Source of the DNA: Sphingomonas sp. SORGH_AS_0879
Lineage (GTDB): Bacteria; Pseudomonadota; Alphaproteobacteria; Sphingomonadales; Sphingomonadaceae
Assembly (NCBI RefSeq): GCF_030819175.1
Contig: NZ_JAUTBJ010000002.1
Location: 1,312,001-1,376,000 of the forward strand
DNA: 64,000 nt
Direction of reading: 5' to 3'
Below are positions 1 to 12,654 of this stretch, piece after piece. Under the pieces are notes generated by a model. The model was not told the origin of the DNA. It did no database searches and saw only the letters and a list, made by a program, of their open reading frames with translations. Numbering within the stretch: the stretch's first letter is position 1; each line of letters opens with the position of its first letter. The position numbers and the translations under genes were made by a program.

Positions 1-2499
1 CCGTCCAGGTTCAGCGTCTCGCGGGTCACGCCCTCGGCGAACTGAAGCGGCAGGACGCCCATGCCGACCAGGTTCGAGCGGTGGATACGCTCGAAGCTCT
101 CGGTGATGACCGCGCGCACGCCGAGCAGGTTGGTGCCCTTCGCCGCCCAGTCGCGCGACGATCCGGTGCCATATTCCTTGCCCGCGACGATGACGAGCGG
201 CGTGCCGTCGGCCTTGTGACGCATCGCGGCGTCATAGATCGGCATCACTTCGCCTTCATACCGGGTCATGCCGCCTTCGACACCCGGCACCATCTCGTTC
301 TTGATGCGGATATTGGCGAAGGTGCCGCGCATCATCACGTCATGGTTGCCGCGACGCGCGCCATAGGAGTTGAAGTCCTTCTTGGCGACCTGATGCTCTT
401 GCAGGAAGATGCCTGCCGGGCTGTCGGCCTTGATCGAACCGGCCGGGCTGATGTGGTCGGTGGTGATCGAGTCGCCCAGGATGGCGAGCGGCTTGGCCTC
501 GATGATGTCGGTGACGGGCTTCGGTGTCATCTCCATGCCCTCGAAATAGGGGCGGGTTGGCGACATAGGTCGAAGCGGCGGGCCAGGCATAGGTGTCCGA
601 TCCGGTCACCTCGATCGCCGACCACTTGGCGTCGCCCGCATAGACATTGCCGTAGCGCGAACGGAACATCTCGTCGTCGATGTTCGCATCCATCAGCGAA
701 CGGACTTCCTCGTTCGAGGGCCAGATGTCCTTGAGGTACACGTCCTGGCCGTCCTTGCCCTGGCCGATCGGCGTCTCGCGCATGTCCTGCGTGACGGTGC
801 CCTTCAGCGCATAGGCCACCACCAGCGGCGGGCTGGCCAGGAAGTTGGCACGCACGTCGGGCGACACGCGGCCCTCGAAGTTGCGGTTGCCCGACAACAC
901 GCTCGCGGCGACGATGTCGTTGCCGTTGATCGCCTTCGAGATCGGCTCGGCGAGCGGACCCGAATTGCCGATGCAGGTGGTGCAGCCATAGCCGACCAGG
1001 TTGAAGCCGATCGCGTCGAGATCGGCGGTCAGGCCCGCCTTGTCGAGATAATCGGTGACGACCTGGCTGCCGGGAGCGAGCGAGGTCTTGACCCAGGGCT
1101 TGGGCTTCAGGCCCAGCGCGTTCGCCTTGCGGGCGACCAGACCGGCGGCGACCAGCACCGACGGGTTCGAGGTGTTGGTGCAGCTGGTGATCGCGGCGAT
1201 CACGACGTCGCCGTCGCCGATGTCATGGCCACGGTCATCGACGGAAACGCGCGCGGGGGCGTCCTTCTTGTACACCTTGGCGAGGTCGGCGTTGAACACG
1301 TCGTCGACTTCGGTGAGGACGACCTTGTCCTGCGGACGCTTCGGACCCGCCAGCGACGGCACGACCGTCGACATGTCGAGTTCCAGCGTGTCGGTGAAGA
1401 CGGGGTCGGCGGCATCGTCATGACGCCAGAAGCCATTGGCCTTGGCATAGGCCTCGACCAGTGCGACATTTTCGTCCGAACGCGCGGTCAGGCGCATATA
1501 GTCGAGCGTCTTGTCGTCCACGGGGAAGAAGCCGCAGGTCGCGCCATATTCGGGCGCCATGTTGGCGATCGTCGCGCGGTCGGCGAGCGTCATCGACGAC
1601 AGGCCGGGGCCATAGAATTCGACGAAGCGGCCGACCACGCCCTTGGCGCGCAGCATCTGGGTGATGGTCAGCACCAGGTCGGTGGCGGTGATGCCTTCCT
1701 GAAGCTTGCCGGTCAGCTTGAAGCCGACGACTTCGGGGATCAGCATCGACACGGGCTGGCCGAGCATCGCGGCTTCCGCCTCGATCCCGCCGACGCCCCA
1801 GCCGAGCACGCCCAGGCCGTTGATCATCGTGGTGTGGCTGTCGGTGCCGACCAGCGTGTCCGGATAGGCGATGGTCGCACTGCCCTTGGCATGGTCGCCC
1901 GTCTCGGTCGAAGCCCAGATGGCCTGGCCGATATATTCCAGATTCACCTGGTGGCAGATGCCGGTGCCCGGCGGAACCACCGAGAAATTGTCGAGCGCCT
2001 TCGATCCCCACTTCAGGAATTCATAGCGTTCCATGTTGCGCTGATATTCGAGGTCGACGTTATCCTCGAAGGCCTGCGGCGTGCCGAACTCGTCGACCAT
2101 GACCGAGTGGTCGATGACGAGGTGGACGGGAACCTGCGGATTGATCTTGGCCGCATCGCCGCCCAGCTTGGTGATCGCGTCGCGCATCGCGGCGAGGTCG
2201 ACCACGCACGGCACGCCGGTGAAGTCCTGCATCAGCACGCGGGCCGGGCGATACTGGATCTCGCGGTCCGAACGCTGGGTCTTCTGCCAGTCGACGATCG
2301 CCTGGATATCCTCGCGCGTGACGGTCTTGCCGTCCTCGAAGCGCAGCAGATTCTCCAGCAGCACCTTCATCGAGAAGGGCAGGCGGCTGATGTCGCCGAG
2401 CTGCTCGGAAGCCTTGGCGAGGCTGTAATAATCATAGCTCTTGCCGTCGACGGTCAGCGTCGAGCGGGTGTTCAGGCTGTCCTGGCCTATCGCAGTCAT
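1..2499 (-). CDS. acnA: Aconitate hydratase AcnA, 3' end outside window, apparent frameshift
   Basis: Isomerises citrate and isocitrate in the TCA cycle with a [4Fe-4S] cluster, in the cytosol. The start is the ATG read leftward from 2499, preceded by AAGGGA; the upstream open frame (to 2721) lacks aconitase similarity. Cluster cysteines are visible in [10 protein letters not shown] (about residue 438) and [10 protein letters not shown] (about 504 and 507), which matches the AcnA family. The frame breaks at 549-552, where TYVANPP should continue [12 protein letters not shown] run of four G on the plus strand (C on the coding strand) has one base too many. Left of it the correct reading resumes ([25 protein letters not shown]) and runs to position 1. 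About 830 of roughly 890-900 residues are in the window. The break is probably a sequencing or assembly error, because aconitase is normally needed; a real mutation cannot be excluded. Confidence 0.93.
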
Positions 2500-2872
2500 G
2501 GGCGTCCCTTCTTGGTCGAGCCGGGCACGCCCAGTGGGACACGGCAGCTTCAGCCGCGAGCAGGCGCGCCGGGGATAGATCCGGTTGACACGCGCGGCCT
2601 TAGCAATGGGTTGCCTCAGAGGGAAGGGTGTGCGCGTGCGAAAGCCCGACGAAACGGAGGCAAGGCGGATCGACTGTCCCGGTGCCCGGTCGCAAGTGCC
2701 GAAAATGCGTGGAACAGGCACGCCGAATGACGGGTTCAGCCATCATGAATGGAGTTCGGACGATGCGCGGCCTGAAAGTGACACGATTTCCTATGCCTGC
2801 GCCGTGTCAAAATGCCGCGTGCCGCGAAAGCACGCTCGGGCGGAACGGCCAGGCCCCGATAGGACGATGCCA
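2500..2872. other. Intergenic region between acnA and the small gene at 2873
   Basis: This 373-base stretch separates divergent genes and should hold the acnA promoter. I see a ribosome binding sequence for acnA next to 2499 but no convincing -35/-10 pair, hairpin or repeat. Open frames across it lack recognisable family motifs. Confidence 0.4.
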
Positions 2873-3073
2873 ATGACGCGCGATCGGCCGCCGGCGCCGC
2901 GCCGCCCCGATCCGATCGTCGCGGTCGGCCTGCTGACCCAGCGCGACCTCGACGTGCTGGGCTCCGGCTTCCGCCGGTCCTTTCCGGTGGAGGAGGACGC
3001 CGCCTTCGACGATCTGCTCCGCGCGCTCGATTCGATCGAGGCCATCAAGATGCCGGGCAAGTCCGGCTCATAA
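2873..3073 (+). CDS. Small hypothetical protein, 66 aa
   Basis: Unrecognised small, probably cytosolic protein. It has a proline/arginine-rich N terminus (RDRPPAPRRPDP) followed by a segment likely to be helical (VGLLTQRDLDVLGSGFRRSF and then an acidic AAFDDLLRALDSIE). No signal peptide or membrane segment is seen. I chose the ATG at 2873 because AGGA lies eight bases upstream; an in-frame ATG at 2867 is too close to that site. It precedes the HTH gene at 3225 in the same direction with a 151-base gap, so it may or may not share its transcript. Function unknown. Confidence 0.5.
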   Translation: MTRDRPPAPRRPDPIVAVGLLTQRDLDVLGSGFRRSFPVEEDAAFDDLLRALDSIEAIKMPGKSGS

Positions 3074-3224
3074 GTTTTCGACAGAATCGTTAAATCGATT
3101 AACCTTGTTTCTCAGTAGTTCGAACGCGCCCGGAACGGACGCGGAAGCGCTTGGCGACGACCCTTAGTCGCGGCTAGGGCGTCGTCATGCCTGGACGGAT
3201 CCTCCGGCGTGGCCGGAAAACGAG

Positions 3225-3773
3225 ATGACCCCCGAACGTTTCGCCCTTCTTACCCGTCGCCACCGCCAATGCCTGCGTGGCGTGAAAGCACTCATGGGGT
3301 CCAAGGAAATCGCCGCCGAACTGGGCTTGGGCAAATCCACGGTCGACAGCTATCTGGCGGAGGCGGTGCGCCTTCTGGGCGCGCGCAACCGGCGTGAGGC
3401 GGCGTTGGCGCTGGCCGAGTTCGAGGCCCAGGATTCCGACCAAGATACGGAAAAGCCTTCGGAAACCGACCCCAGTAAAATCATACCCGATTCTATGGGG
3501 CTGTCGTCCGAACCGAACCCCGTGCCAAGGCCGACCGCACCGGATGGGAGTACGGTCGGTGGGGCGGTGCAGGACGGCCATGTCCACGCATCGCCCCGCT
3601 TGCCCCTTCCTTTCCGGCGGCGAGGCCAGCTTCGCAACGACATGACGGTGGCCGAAAGGCTGTTATGGGTTTCCGTGATCGCCATCGCGCTCGCCGTCGG
3701 ATTCGGCATGCTGGCGACGGGGCTGGACGTGATGGCCCGCGTCATCGGTCGGATGTCGCACCTTGCCGGTTGA
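3225..3773 (+). CDS. LuxR-type helix-turn-helix protein with C-terminal membrane helix
   Basis: Putative membrane-tethered transcription regulator of 182 residues. Residues 1-65 form a LuxR/GerE-like helix-turn-helix (LTRRHRQCLRGVKALMGSKE, then IAAELGLGKSTVDSYLAEAV). A middle region of about 70 residues is acidic, then proline-rich, and looks disordered. Near the C terminus a hydrophobic stretch (LLWVSVIAIALAVGFGMLAT, about residues 146-166) is a single predicted membrane helix. There is no receiver or ligand domain in front of the HTH. It is followed after 61 bases by a small hypothetical gene on the same strand. Target genes and signal are unknown. DNA binding is inferred from the fold signature only. 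Confidence 0.72.
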   Translation: MTPERFALLTRRHRQCLRGVKALMGSKEIAAELGLGKSTVDSYLAEAVRLLGARNRREAALALAEFEAQDSDQDTEKPSETDPSKIIPDSMGLSSEPNPVPRPTAPDGSTVGGAVQDGHVHASPRLPLPFRRRGQLRNDMTVAERLLWVSVIAIALAVGFGMLATGLDVMARVIGRMSHLAG

Positions 3774-3834
3774 ACATGATTCGCCGCGCCTCCCTATCCG
3801 GGGTGCGGGATTCGGGAACGGGTTGAGGCGCGCG

Positions 3835-4170
3835 ATGACGGCAGGGCATGACGCGGGGGGCCAGGTGGCTCGCCTGTTGGGGCAGCTGGAAAATGATCTG
3901 GACGCCGCCTTCGCGACGGCCGGCGCGCTGGCGGCGGCGTTGCCCCAGGGGCGGGCGGAGGCCCGGCTGTCGGCGGTCGTCGGGCAACATGCGCTCGAAT
4001 TGCTGAACCGGGCGGCGCAGACGATCGGTCAGGGCGGCGATCATAGCGTGCAGAGCCCCCGCACTGGGGAAAAGCCGAGCTTCGATGCGGACGATCATGG
4101 CGACGACCGCGCCAAGCGACGCGAAGCGACGGGCCTTGATGTCCGGACGCCCCCGCGCGTCGCGGCCTGA
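3835..4170 (+). CDS. Hypothetical protein, 111 aa
   Basis: Unrecognised protein. The first 65 residues are alanine/leucine-rich and helical in character (QVARLLGQLENDLDAAFATA, ALAAALPQGRAEARLSAVVG); the last 45 are hydrophilic and charged. It has no signal peptide or membrane segment. The frame is open upstream to 3763, overlapping the end of the HTH gene, but the ATG at 3835 starts where the helical part begins, so I prefer it. It lies between an HTH gene and a membrane protein gene on the same strand with short gaps, which suggests one small operon of unknown role. Confidence 0.5.
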   Translation: MTAGHDAGGQVARLLGQLENDLDAAFATAGALAAALPQGRAEARLSAVVGQHALELLNRAAQTIGQGGDHSVQSPRTGEKPSFDADDHGDDRAKRREATGLDVRTPPRVAA

Positions 4171-4221
4171 GGATCACAGCGGCGAAATGCCCGATTCCGC
4201 CTCATCCCTGCGGCGCATGCC

Positions 4222-4689
4222 GTGATTCACGTCTATATCTTCAACACTCTACAGGCCGTGGTATGCCTCTACGCGTTGCTGCGCGGCGGGCGGCCCGAAC
4301 GATGGACCGCGATCATGTTGTTCGTCGCCTCGGTGGCGACCTACCTCGTCCCTTTCGACCCGGCGACCAGCTTTCGTTCGGTCGATATGGCGGGGCTGGT
4401 CATCGACCTGGCGCTGATGGCCGGATTGGTGGTCGTGGCGGCTGTGGCCAATCGGTTCTGGCCTTTATGGCTGGCGGCGCTGCATCTGCTGGCCATCGGC
4501 GTCCATGGGGTGCGCGGCCTCGATCCGGGGCTGATGCCGTGGATGTATGCGGTGGCGGCGGGCAAGCTGGCATATCCGATGATCCTGGTGTTGGCACTGG
4601 GCGTGATGCGGCACCAGCGGCGACTGGCGCTGTACGGGCACGACCCGGACTGGAGCCTGTCGTGGCGGGAGCCGCGCGATGACGTCTGA
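4222..4689 (+). CDS. Small integral membrane protein, 155 aa
   Basis: Unrecognised inner-membrane protein with about four hydrophobic segments: roughly residues 3-19, 29-45, 55-76 and 80-96, with a further weak one near 108-126 (AVAAGKLAYPMILVLALGVM). The C terminus is short and charged (DPDWSLSWREPRDDV). It starts with GTG at 4222; no better in-frame ATG exists before the first hydrophobic segment. Its last 11 bases overlap the start of the MarR-like gene at 4679, so the two are probably translated together. The pairing with a DNA-binding protein is the only clue to role. Confidence 0.62.
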   Translation: MIHVYIFNTLQAVVCLYALLRGGRPERWTAIMLFVASVATYLVPFDPATSFRSVDMAGLVIDLALMAGLVVVAAVANRFWPLWLAALHLLAIGVHGVRGLDPGLMPWMYAVAAGKLAYPMILVLALGVMRHQRRLALYGHDPDWSLSWREPRDDV

Positions 4690-5137
4690 CCTGCGCCTGC
4701 TCCACTGGCCGGAGGAGGATCGCGCCAGCTTTACCCAGTTCACCGCCGTCATGACCGACGTTCAGGCGCGGATCCAGGCGATTTCGGGCGAGGCGAGCGG
4801 CGTGCCCGTGCCGCGCCCGCCCCGTGTGCCGACTCCGCGCGAATGCGCCGCGATGATCCTGCGCCATCGTCGGCACGTCCGGGCTATGGCGGGCCCCGAT
4901 GGCGACCTGTTCGGCGATCCCGCCTGGGAGATCGTGCTGGCCGTGTATGTCGCGCAACACCTGCAAGAGGATGCAGCCATATTGGACGCGGCGGGCTTGC
5001 CGGGCGACGGCGTGGCGGGCACGCGGTGGATCGACCTGCTGATCGCGCGCGACTGGATCGAGCGGTACGAAGACGGTCGCCTCAGCGCCACGGCCAAGTG
5101 CCGGGCGATCCTGGAAGCTTATTTCCAGCGGCTGTGA
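4679..5137 (+). CDS. MarR-like winged-helix protein
   Basis: Probable DNA-binding protein of 152 residues. The second half carries a signature seen in alphaproteobacterial MarR-like regulators: an Arg-rich helix, then DLFGDPAWEIVLAVYVAQ, then a winged-helix-like segment (TRWIDLLIARDWIERYEDGR) and a C-terminal helix (LSATAKCRAILEAYF). The first 50 residues are variable and proline-rich. It overlaps the upstream membrane protein gene by 11 bases. The regulatory target is not evident; the phasin-like gene follows 86 bases downstream. Family assignment is moderately sure, function is inferred. Confidence 0.6.
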   Translation: MTSDLRLLHWPEEDRASFTQFTAVMTDVQARIQAISGEASGVPVPRPPRVPTPRECAAMILRHRRHVRAMAGPDGDLFGDPAWEIVLAVYVAQHLQEDAAILDAAGLPGDGVAGTRWIDLLIARDWIERYEDGRLSATAKCRAILEAYFQRL

Positions 5138-5223
5138 TCGAAAGGCGGCCCGGCCGGAAGCCGTGCAACTCTCGGGGGCCCCAAGGGTTCAATTCGAACG
5201 GTAACGGGCAAGGAGATCATGAC

Positions 5224-5595
5224 ATGGCCGACGAATTCGGAAATGGCGGCGGTGCGGGTGCCATCGGCGGCGATATGGGCGCTGGTGCCTTTACCGACCG
5301 GATGAAGGGCGCGGGCGAAGCGATGCAAGCTTCGGGGCAGAAGATCGCGGAAGGCGGATCGGCCGTGACGCTCAAGATGCTGGATCAGGCGGAAACCAAT
5401 GCACGCGAAGCCTTTTCGGCGATGCGCGCGGCGGCCTCCGCCAAGGACCTGTCCGATGTGATGCGCATCCAGACCGATTTCCTGCGGGAACAGGGCACCC
5501 GCTCCATGTCGCAGGCGCGCGAGATCGGCGAGATGATCGTCCAGTTCGGGCGTGACGCGGTCGGAGCGGTTCGGTCCAGGCAGGACCAGGGGTAA
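5224..5595 (+). CDS. Phasin family protein
   Basis: Small amphipathic helical protein of 123 residues resembling phasins, which coat polyhydroxyalkanoate granules. After a glycine-rich N terminus (about residues 6-22) it shows the phasin-like pattern: SGQKIAEGGSAVTLKMLDQA, then NAREAFSAMRAAASAKDLSD, then VMRIQTDFLREQGTRSMSQA. The start ATG at 5224 has AAGGAGAT upstream. No PHA synthase or depolymerase gene is nearby. It ends next to a 12-bp-stem hairpin that separates it from the convergent efflux operon. Confidence 0.75.
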   Translation: MADEFGNGGGAGAIGGDMGAGAFTDRMKGAGEAMQASGQKIAEGGSAVTLKMLDQAETNAREAFSAMRAAASAKDLSDVMRIQTDFLREQGTRSMSQAREIGEMIVQFGRDAVGAVRSRQDQG

Positions 5596-5611
5596 GGCAT
5601 TCTGACTTCCA

Positions 5612-5642
5612 CCCCTCCCTCTCTCGTAAGGAGAGGGAGGGG
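5612..5642. terminator. Hairpin between convergent genes
   Basis: A perfect 12-bp stem (CCCCTCCCTCTC pairing with GAGAGGGAGGGG) around a 7-base loop lies between the convergent phasin and efflux genes. There is no T tract, so it may be a repeat remnant that also acts as a transcription barrier in both directions. Confidence 0.5.
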
Positions 5643-5656
5643 GTGATGGTGGTGGA

Positions 5657-7218
5657 TTACCGCCCCGCGCCGAGCGCCACCGGGCCGTTCGGCGTGGCTT
5701 CCAGCAATGAGTCGCCGCCGAGTACGCGGTAGAGCGACACCCGGTTGCTCGCCTCGACCAGCTGAGTCGCGATCACGGTCCGCTGCGCCGAATAGAGCGA
5801 GCGCTGGGCATCCAACGTGTTGAGGAACGGCGTCACCCCGCCGCGATAGCTCGCCTCGGTCAGGCGATAAGTGTCGGTCGCGGCGGACAGGAAGCGCCGA
5901 TTGGCGCCCAGCTGGTCGGCGATCGTCCCCTGCCGCGCCAAGGCGTCGGCGGTCTCCTGAAAGGCGGTCTGGATCGCCTTTTCATAGGTTGCCAGCGCGG
6001 CGTCGCGCTGGGCCTGCGAATATTGGACGTTCGCCACGCCCGCCCCCGCCTGGAAGATCGGATAGCTGACGGCGGGTGCGACCGAATAGTTGAAGCTGCC
6101 CCCTGAAAAGAGCGAGGACAGCGCAGTGCTGGCGAAGCCGACCAGCCCGGTCAGCGAGATACGCGGGAACAACGCCGCCCGCGCCGCCCCGATCTGGCCA
6201 TTGGCGGCGCGCAGCAGATATTCGGCCTGCACCACATCCGGGCGGCGCAGGAGGATCCCCGAATCGAGCCCGGCGGGCAGGGTCGCGACGGTGGGGGCCG
6301 CCTCCTCGATCGAGCGGGGGAGAAGCGCCGTATCGATCGGCGCGCCGACCAGCAGTTGCAGCGCGTTGATGTCCTGCGCGACGGCGGTCTTCTGTTGCGC
6401 CAGATCGGCCTGGGCGGTCGCCAGCACCTGCTCGGCCTGACGCAGGTCGGTACGCGGAGCGATCCCACCGGTCAGCCGCGCGCGGGTCAGCGTGACGCTG
6501 CGCTCGGCATTGGCGGCGGTCTGCTGTGCGATGGCGAGCAGGCTCTGGTCCGCGCCATAGGTCAGCCAGGCGTCGGCGATGTCGCCCACCAGCGTCAGTC
6601 GGGTCGCGCGGGCGGCGGCCTCGGTCGCGAAATAGCGATCGAGCGCCGCGCCGGTCAGCGAACGGATACGCCCGAACAGGTCCAGCTCGAACGCGGTCGT
6701 GCCCAGATTGACCGACCAGGCGCTGCCCGAACCGTTCGCGCCGGTGACGATCGTACCGCCGGTCCCCCCGGTGCCGGTGCCGCCGGTCCCAGTGCCTGTG
6801 CCGGTCCCGGTCCCACCGGTGCCGGTTCCCGTGCCGCCATTGCCGATCGCCTGGCTGCCCGCACCGCCCGAGCCGCGATCGGTATAGCTATAGCGGCCGG
6901 TGGCATCGACCTGCGGGAACAGGCTGCCGCGCTGGATGCGATATTGCGCGCGGGTGGACGCGATATTGGCGGCGGCGACGCGCAGGTCGCGATTGTTGGC
7001 CAGCGCCTGCACGATCAATTGCTGCAACCGGGCGTCGCGGAACACGTCGCTATAGCGCACCGTCGGCAGCGCCGCCTCCGACTGACGGAGATAGGCGTCG
7101 CCGACCGGCCAGGATGGCGGCACCGGCGTGGCGGGGCGCTCGTACTTCGGGGCCATCGAGCAGGCCGACAGCGCGGTCGCGGCCAGCAGCATGGCGGGGA
7201 AGGGGGACAGGATACGCA

Positions 7219-7219
<1 letters not shown>
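5657..7219 (-). CDS. RND efflux outer-membrane lipoprotein (NodT/OprM family)
   Basis: Outer-membrane channel of a tripartite efflux pump, 520 residues. It has a lipoprotein signal with lipobox LSAC (Cys at about 20), then two outer-membrane-efflux-protein repeats. The typical second-half signature is present (LDSGILLRRPDVVQAEYLLR, SYRGGVTPFLNTLDAQRSLY). Between about residues 125 and 160, where family members have a surface loop, there is a Gly/Thr tract (for example GTGTGGTGTGTGTGTGGTG) that looks like an expanded low-complexity repeat. Its start overlaps the stop of the RND permease gene by ATGA, so it is the last gene of the three-gene operon. Substrates cannot be read from sequence. Confidence 0.93.
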
Positions 7220-10449
<3,230 letters not shown>

Positions 10450-10456
10450 GGTCCGG

Positions 10457-11698
10457 TCAGCCCGCCTTGCCCTTGGCGGCCTGCATCTTCTTCAACTGCT
10501 CGGGCGAGGGGGGCTGGACCTTTTGCGGACTGTCGGCGGGGACCGCCTTCACGCTCTGGCCCGCGCGCAGATTGGCGAGGCCCTGGGTCACGATCCGGTC
10601 GCCGGGTTTCAGGCCATCGGTGACGACCCAGTTGGTCCCTTGCGTCCGCTCGGCCTTGACCGTCCGCTGCTGGACCTTGCTGTCCTGGCCGACGACGAAC
10701 AACGTCGCATTGCCCTTGGGGTCGCGGGCGATCGCCTGCTGCGGGACCAGATAGGCACCCGTGTCGATCGCCTGGGCGAAGCGCGCGCGCACGAACATGC
10801 CGGGCAGCAACAGTCCTTGCGGATTGGGGAAGCGCGCGCGCAGCGTGACGGTGCCGGTCTGCGGATCGACCACGGCTTCGGCGAACTCGACGGTGCCGGT
10901 TTGCCCGTAATCGGTCCCGTCCTCCAGCCGCAGCGTCACGCGCGCGCTGGCGGGGATCAGGCCGTCGCGCGCCGACAGGCTGCGGCGGAGCGAGAGCAGG
11001 TCGGCGGCGGATTGCTGGATATCGACGAAGATCGGGTCCAGCCGCTGGATCTGCGCCAGCGGATCGGTCTGGCTGGCACTGACCAGCGCGCCCACGGTGA
11101 ACAGCGAGCGGCCGATCCGCCCGGTGATGGGGGCGGGGACGGTGGTGAATTGCAGGTTGACCCGTGCGGTTTCCAGCGCGGCGCGGGTCTGCGCCACCTG
11201 GGCGGCGGCTTGGCGAGCGCTGGCCTGGGCGTTGGTATAGTCCTGCTTCGAGATGGCCTCGATCTGCGCCAGCGGGCGATAGCGTTCCGCGAGGGTTCGC
11301 GTCGCCTCCGCATTGGCCTGCGCGCTTTGCAGATTGGCGGCGGCCTGGTTCACCGAGGCGCGGTAGAGCCGCGGGTCGATCTCGTAGAGCGGCTGGCCGC
11401 GCTTCACCAGCGATCCTTCGGTGAAGAAGCGGCGGCGGATGACGCCGGTCACCTGCGGGCGCACGTCGGAGCTTTCGAAGGCGGTGGTTCGCGCGGCCAG
11501 TTCGGTGATGATCGGCGCGTTGGTCGGCTGGACGGTGACGAAGCCGACGGTCGGCGTCTGCTGCTGTCCGCCCGCGCGCGCCTTGGCCGTGCCGCCTTTT
11601 TCGCCGCCACATGCCGACAAGGTCGCCAGCGCCAGGACCATGGCCGTACCGGCAAGCGCCCGGCGCCCGCGAAAGCCTGGAAAGTTCAAATCGTCCAC
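10457..11698 (-). CDS. RND efflux periplasmic adaptor (membrane fusion protein)
   Basis: Links the permease to the outer-membrane channel, 413 residues. N-terminal lipoprotein signal with lipobox LSAC (Cys at about 30). Then the HlyD/AcrA pattern: lipoyl-like half (GSLVKRGQPLYEIDPRLYRA), a coiled-coil hairpin rich in Ala/Gln/Glu (about 110-190), a second lipoyl half (VPAPITGRIGRSLFTVGALV), and a beta-barrel domain. The C-terminal region (about 380-413) is Pro/Lys/Gln-rich. It is the first gene of the operon. No TetR or MarR regulator is adjacent; the upstream neighbour is rpiA on the opposite strand. Confidence 0.93.
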   Translation of the reverse strand: MDDLNFPGFRGRRALAGTAMVLALATLSACGGEKGGTAKARAGGQQQTPTVGFVTVQPTNAPIITELAARTTAFESSDVRPQVTGVIRRRFFTEGSLVKRGQPLYEIDPRLYRASVNQAAANLQSAQANAEATRTLAERYRPLAQIEAISKQDYTNAQASARQAAAQVAQTRAALETARVNLQFTTVPAPITGRIGRSLFTVGALVSASQTDPLAQIQRLDPIFVDIQQSAADLLSLRRSLSARDGLIPASARVTLRLEDGTDYGQTGTVEFAEAVVDPQTGTVTLRARFPNPQGLLLPGMFVRARFAQAIDTGAYLVPQQAIARDPKGNATLFVVGQDSKVQQRTVKAERTQGTNWVVTDGLKPGDRIVTQGLANLRAGQSVKAVPADSPQKVQPPSPEQLKKMQAAKGKAG

Positions 11699-11908
11699 CT
11701 GCCTGAAATGCCGAGCGGGAGCCCGGCTCGCGCCTCAATGCGTGATCCGGGCAAACGTTGCTGTCTTATGTCAAATTGCACGAGGCGGAGCCGAAAAGGC
11801 AAGCGATGATGGCCTAAATCGCCATGCCTTAATTGTCGCAATTTGTCGCGTTGCGGCGAATCCCGTCATGTGGGAGCCTTTGGGGTTCTGGAGCATTTTT
11901 GTAAGGAA

Positions 11909-12580
11909 ATGAAGGATCGGGACGCCGATAAGCACCTCGCCGCCGCTGCCGCGGTGCGGGAGGTATGCGACGATATGCTGGTGGGCCTGGGGACGGGCTC
12001 GACCGCCGCGCACGCCATTGCGGCGCTGGCCGAACGGAATCTGCGGATCGAGACGGTCGCTACCTCCCTCGCGAGCGCCAGGCTGGCCGAGTCGCTGGGT
12101 CTGCGAGTGCGCGACTTCGCCGAGGTGTCGCGGGTCGATCTGGCGATCGACGGCGCGGATGCGATCGACGCGCGGCTGTATGCGGTAAAGGGGGCGGGCG
12201 GGGCGATGCTGCGTGAGAAGGTCGTCGCCGACGCCGCCGACCGGATGATCGTGATCGCCGATGGCTCGAAGCGGGTGGCGCGGCTGGGCGGAACGCCGCT
12301 TCCCGTCGAGATACTGCCCTTCGCCAAAAGCTATGTCACCGCGCGACTGAAGGATTTTTTCGTCCATATGGTCGAGCGCCCCGACTATCGGACCGACAAT
12401 GGCAATATCGTCATCGACGGCCATGGCTGGGACGATTCCTCGCTCCCGACCCTCGCCGATTCTCTGGTAGCGATACCAGGAATTGTCGGGCATGGTCTGT
12501 TCCTGCGCGAAATCGATGCCGCCTATATTGCGGATAACGGGATCGTTACCCGGCTGGAACGGGGGGCGAACCCGCGCTAA
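11909..12580 (+). CDS. rpiA: Ribose-5-phosphate isomerase A
   Basis: Interconverts ribose 5-phosphate and ribulose 5-phosphate in the pentose phosphate pathway. 223 residues, normal for RpiA. Visible signatures: VGLGTGSTAAHAI (phosphate loop), DGADAID (substrate aspartates) and KGAGGAMLREKVV (containing the catalytic Glu and Lys). The ATG at 11909 has TAAGGA just upstream; the open frame extends further left but without conserved sequence. It is the first gene of a run rpiA-tkt-tal-gnd in the same direction, so the sugar-rearranging enzymes are encoded together. It is transcribed divergently from the efflux operon. Confidence 0.95.
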   Translation: MKDRDADKHLAAAAAVREVCDDMLVGLGTGSTAAHAIAALAERNLRIETVATSLASARLAESLGLRVRDFAEVSRVDLAIDGADAIDARLYAVKGAGGAMLREKVVADAADRMIVIADGSKRVARLGGTPLPVEILPFAKSYVTARLKDFFVHMVERPDYRTDNGNIVIDGHGWDDSSLPTLADSLVAIPGIVGHGLFLREIDAAYIADNGIVTRLERGANPR

Positions 12581-12654
12581 GGCCGCTCACGCATGGCAAC
12601 CAGAGCGAGCGCGGACGCGTTCGATCGCATAAGACAAGGATGAGGCCAGACCCC

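Noticed and set aside
3089..3103. GTTAA..TTAAC near the HTH gene as a CtrA box
   Set aside because: Spacing between half-sites is five, not seven, bases.
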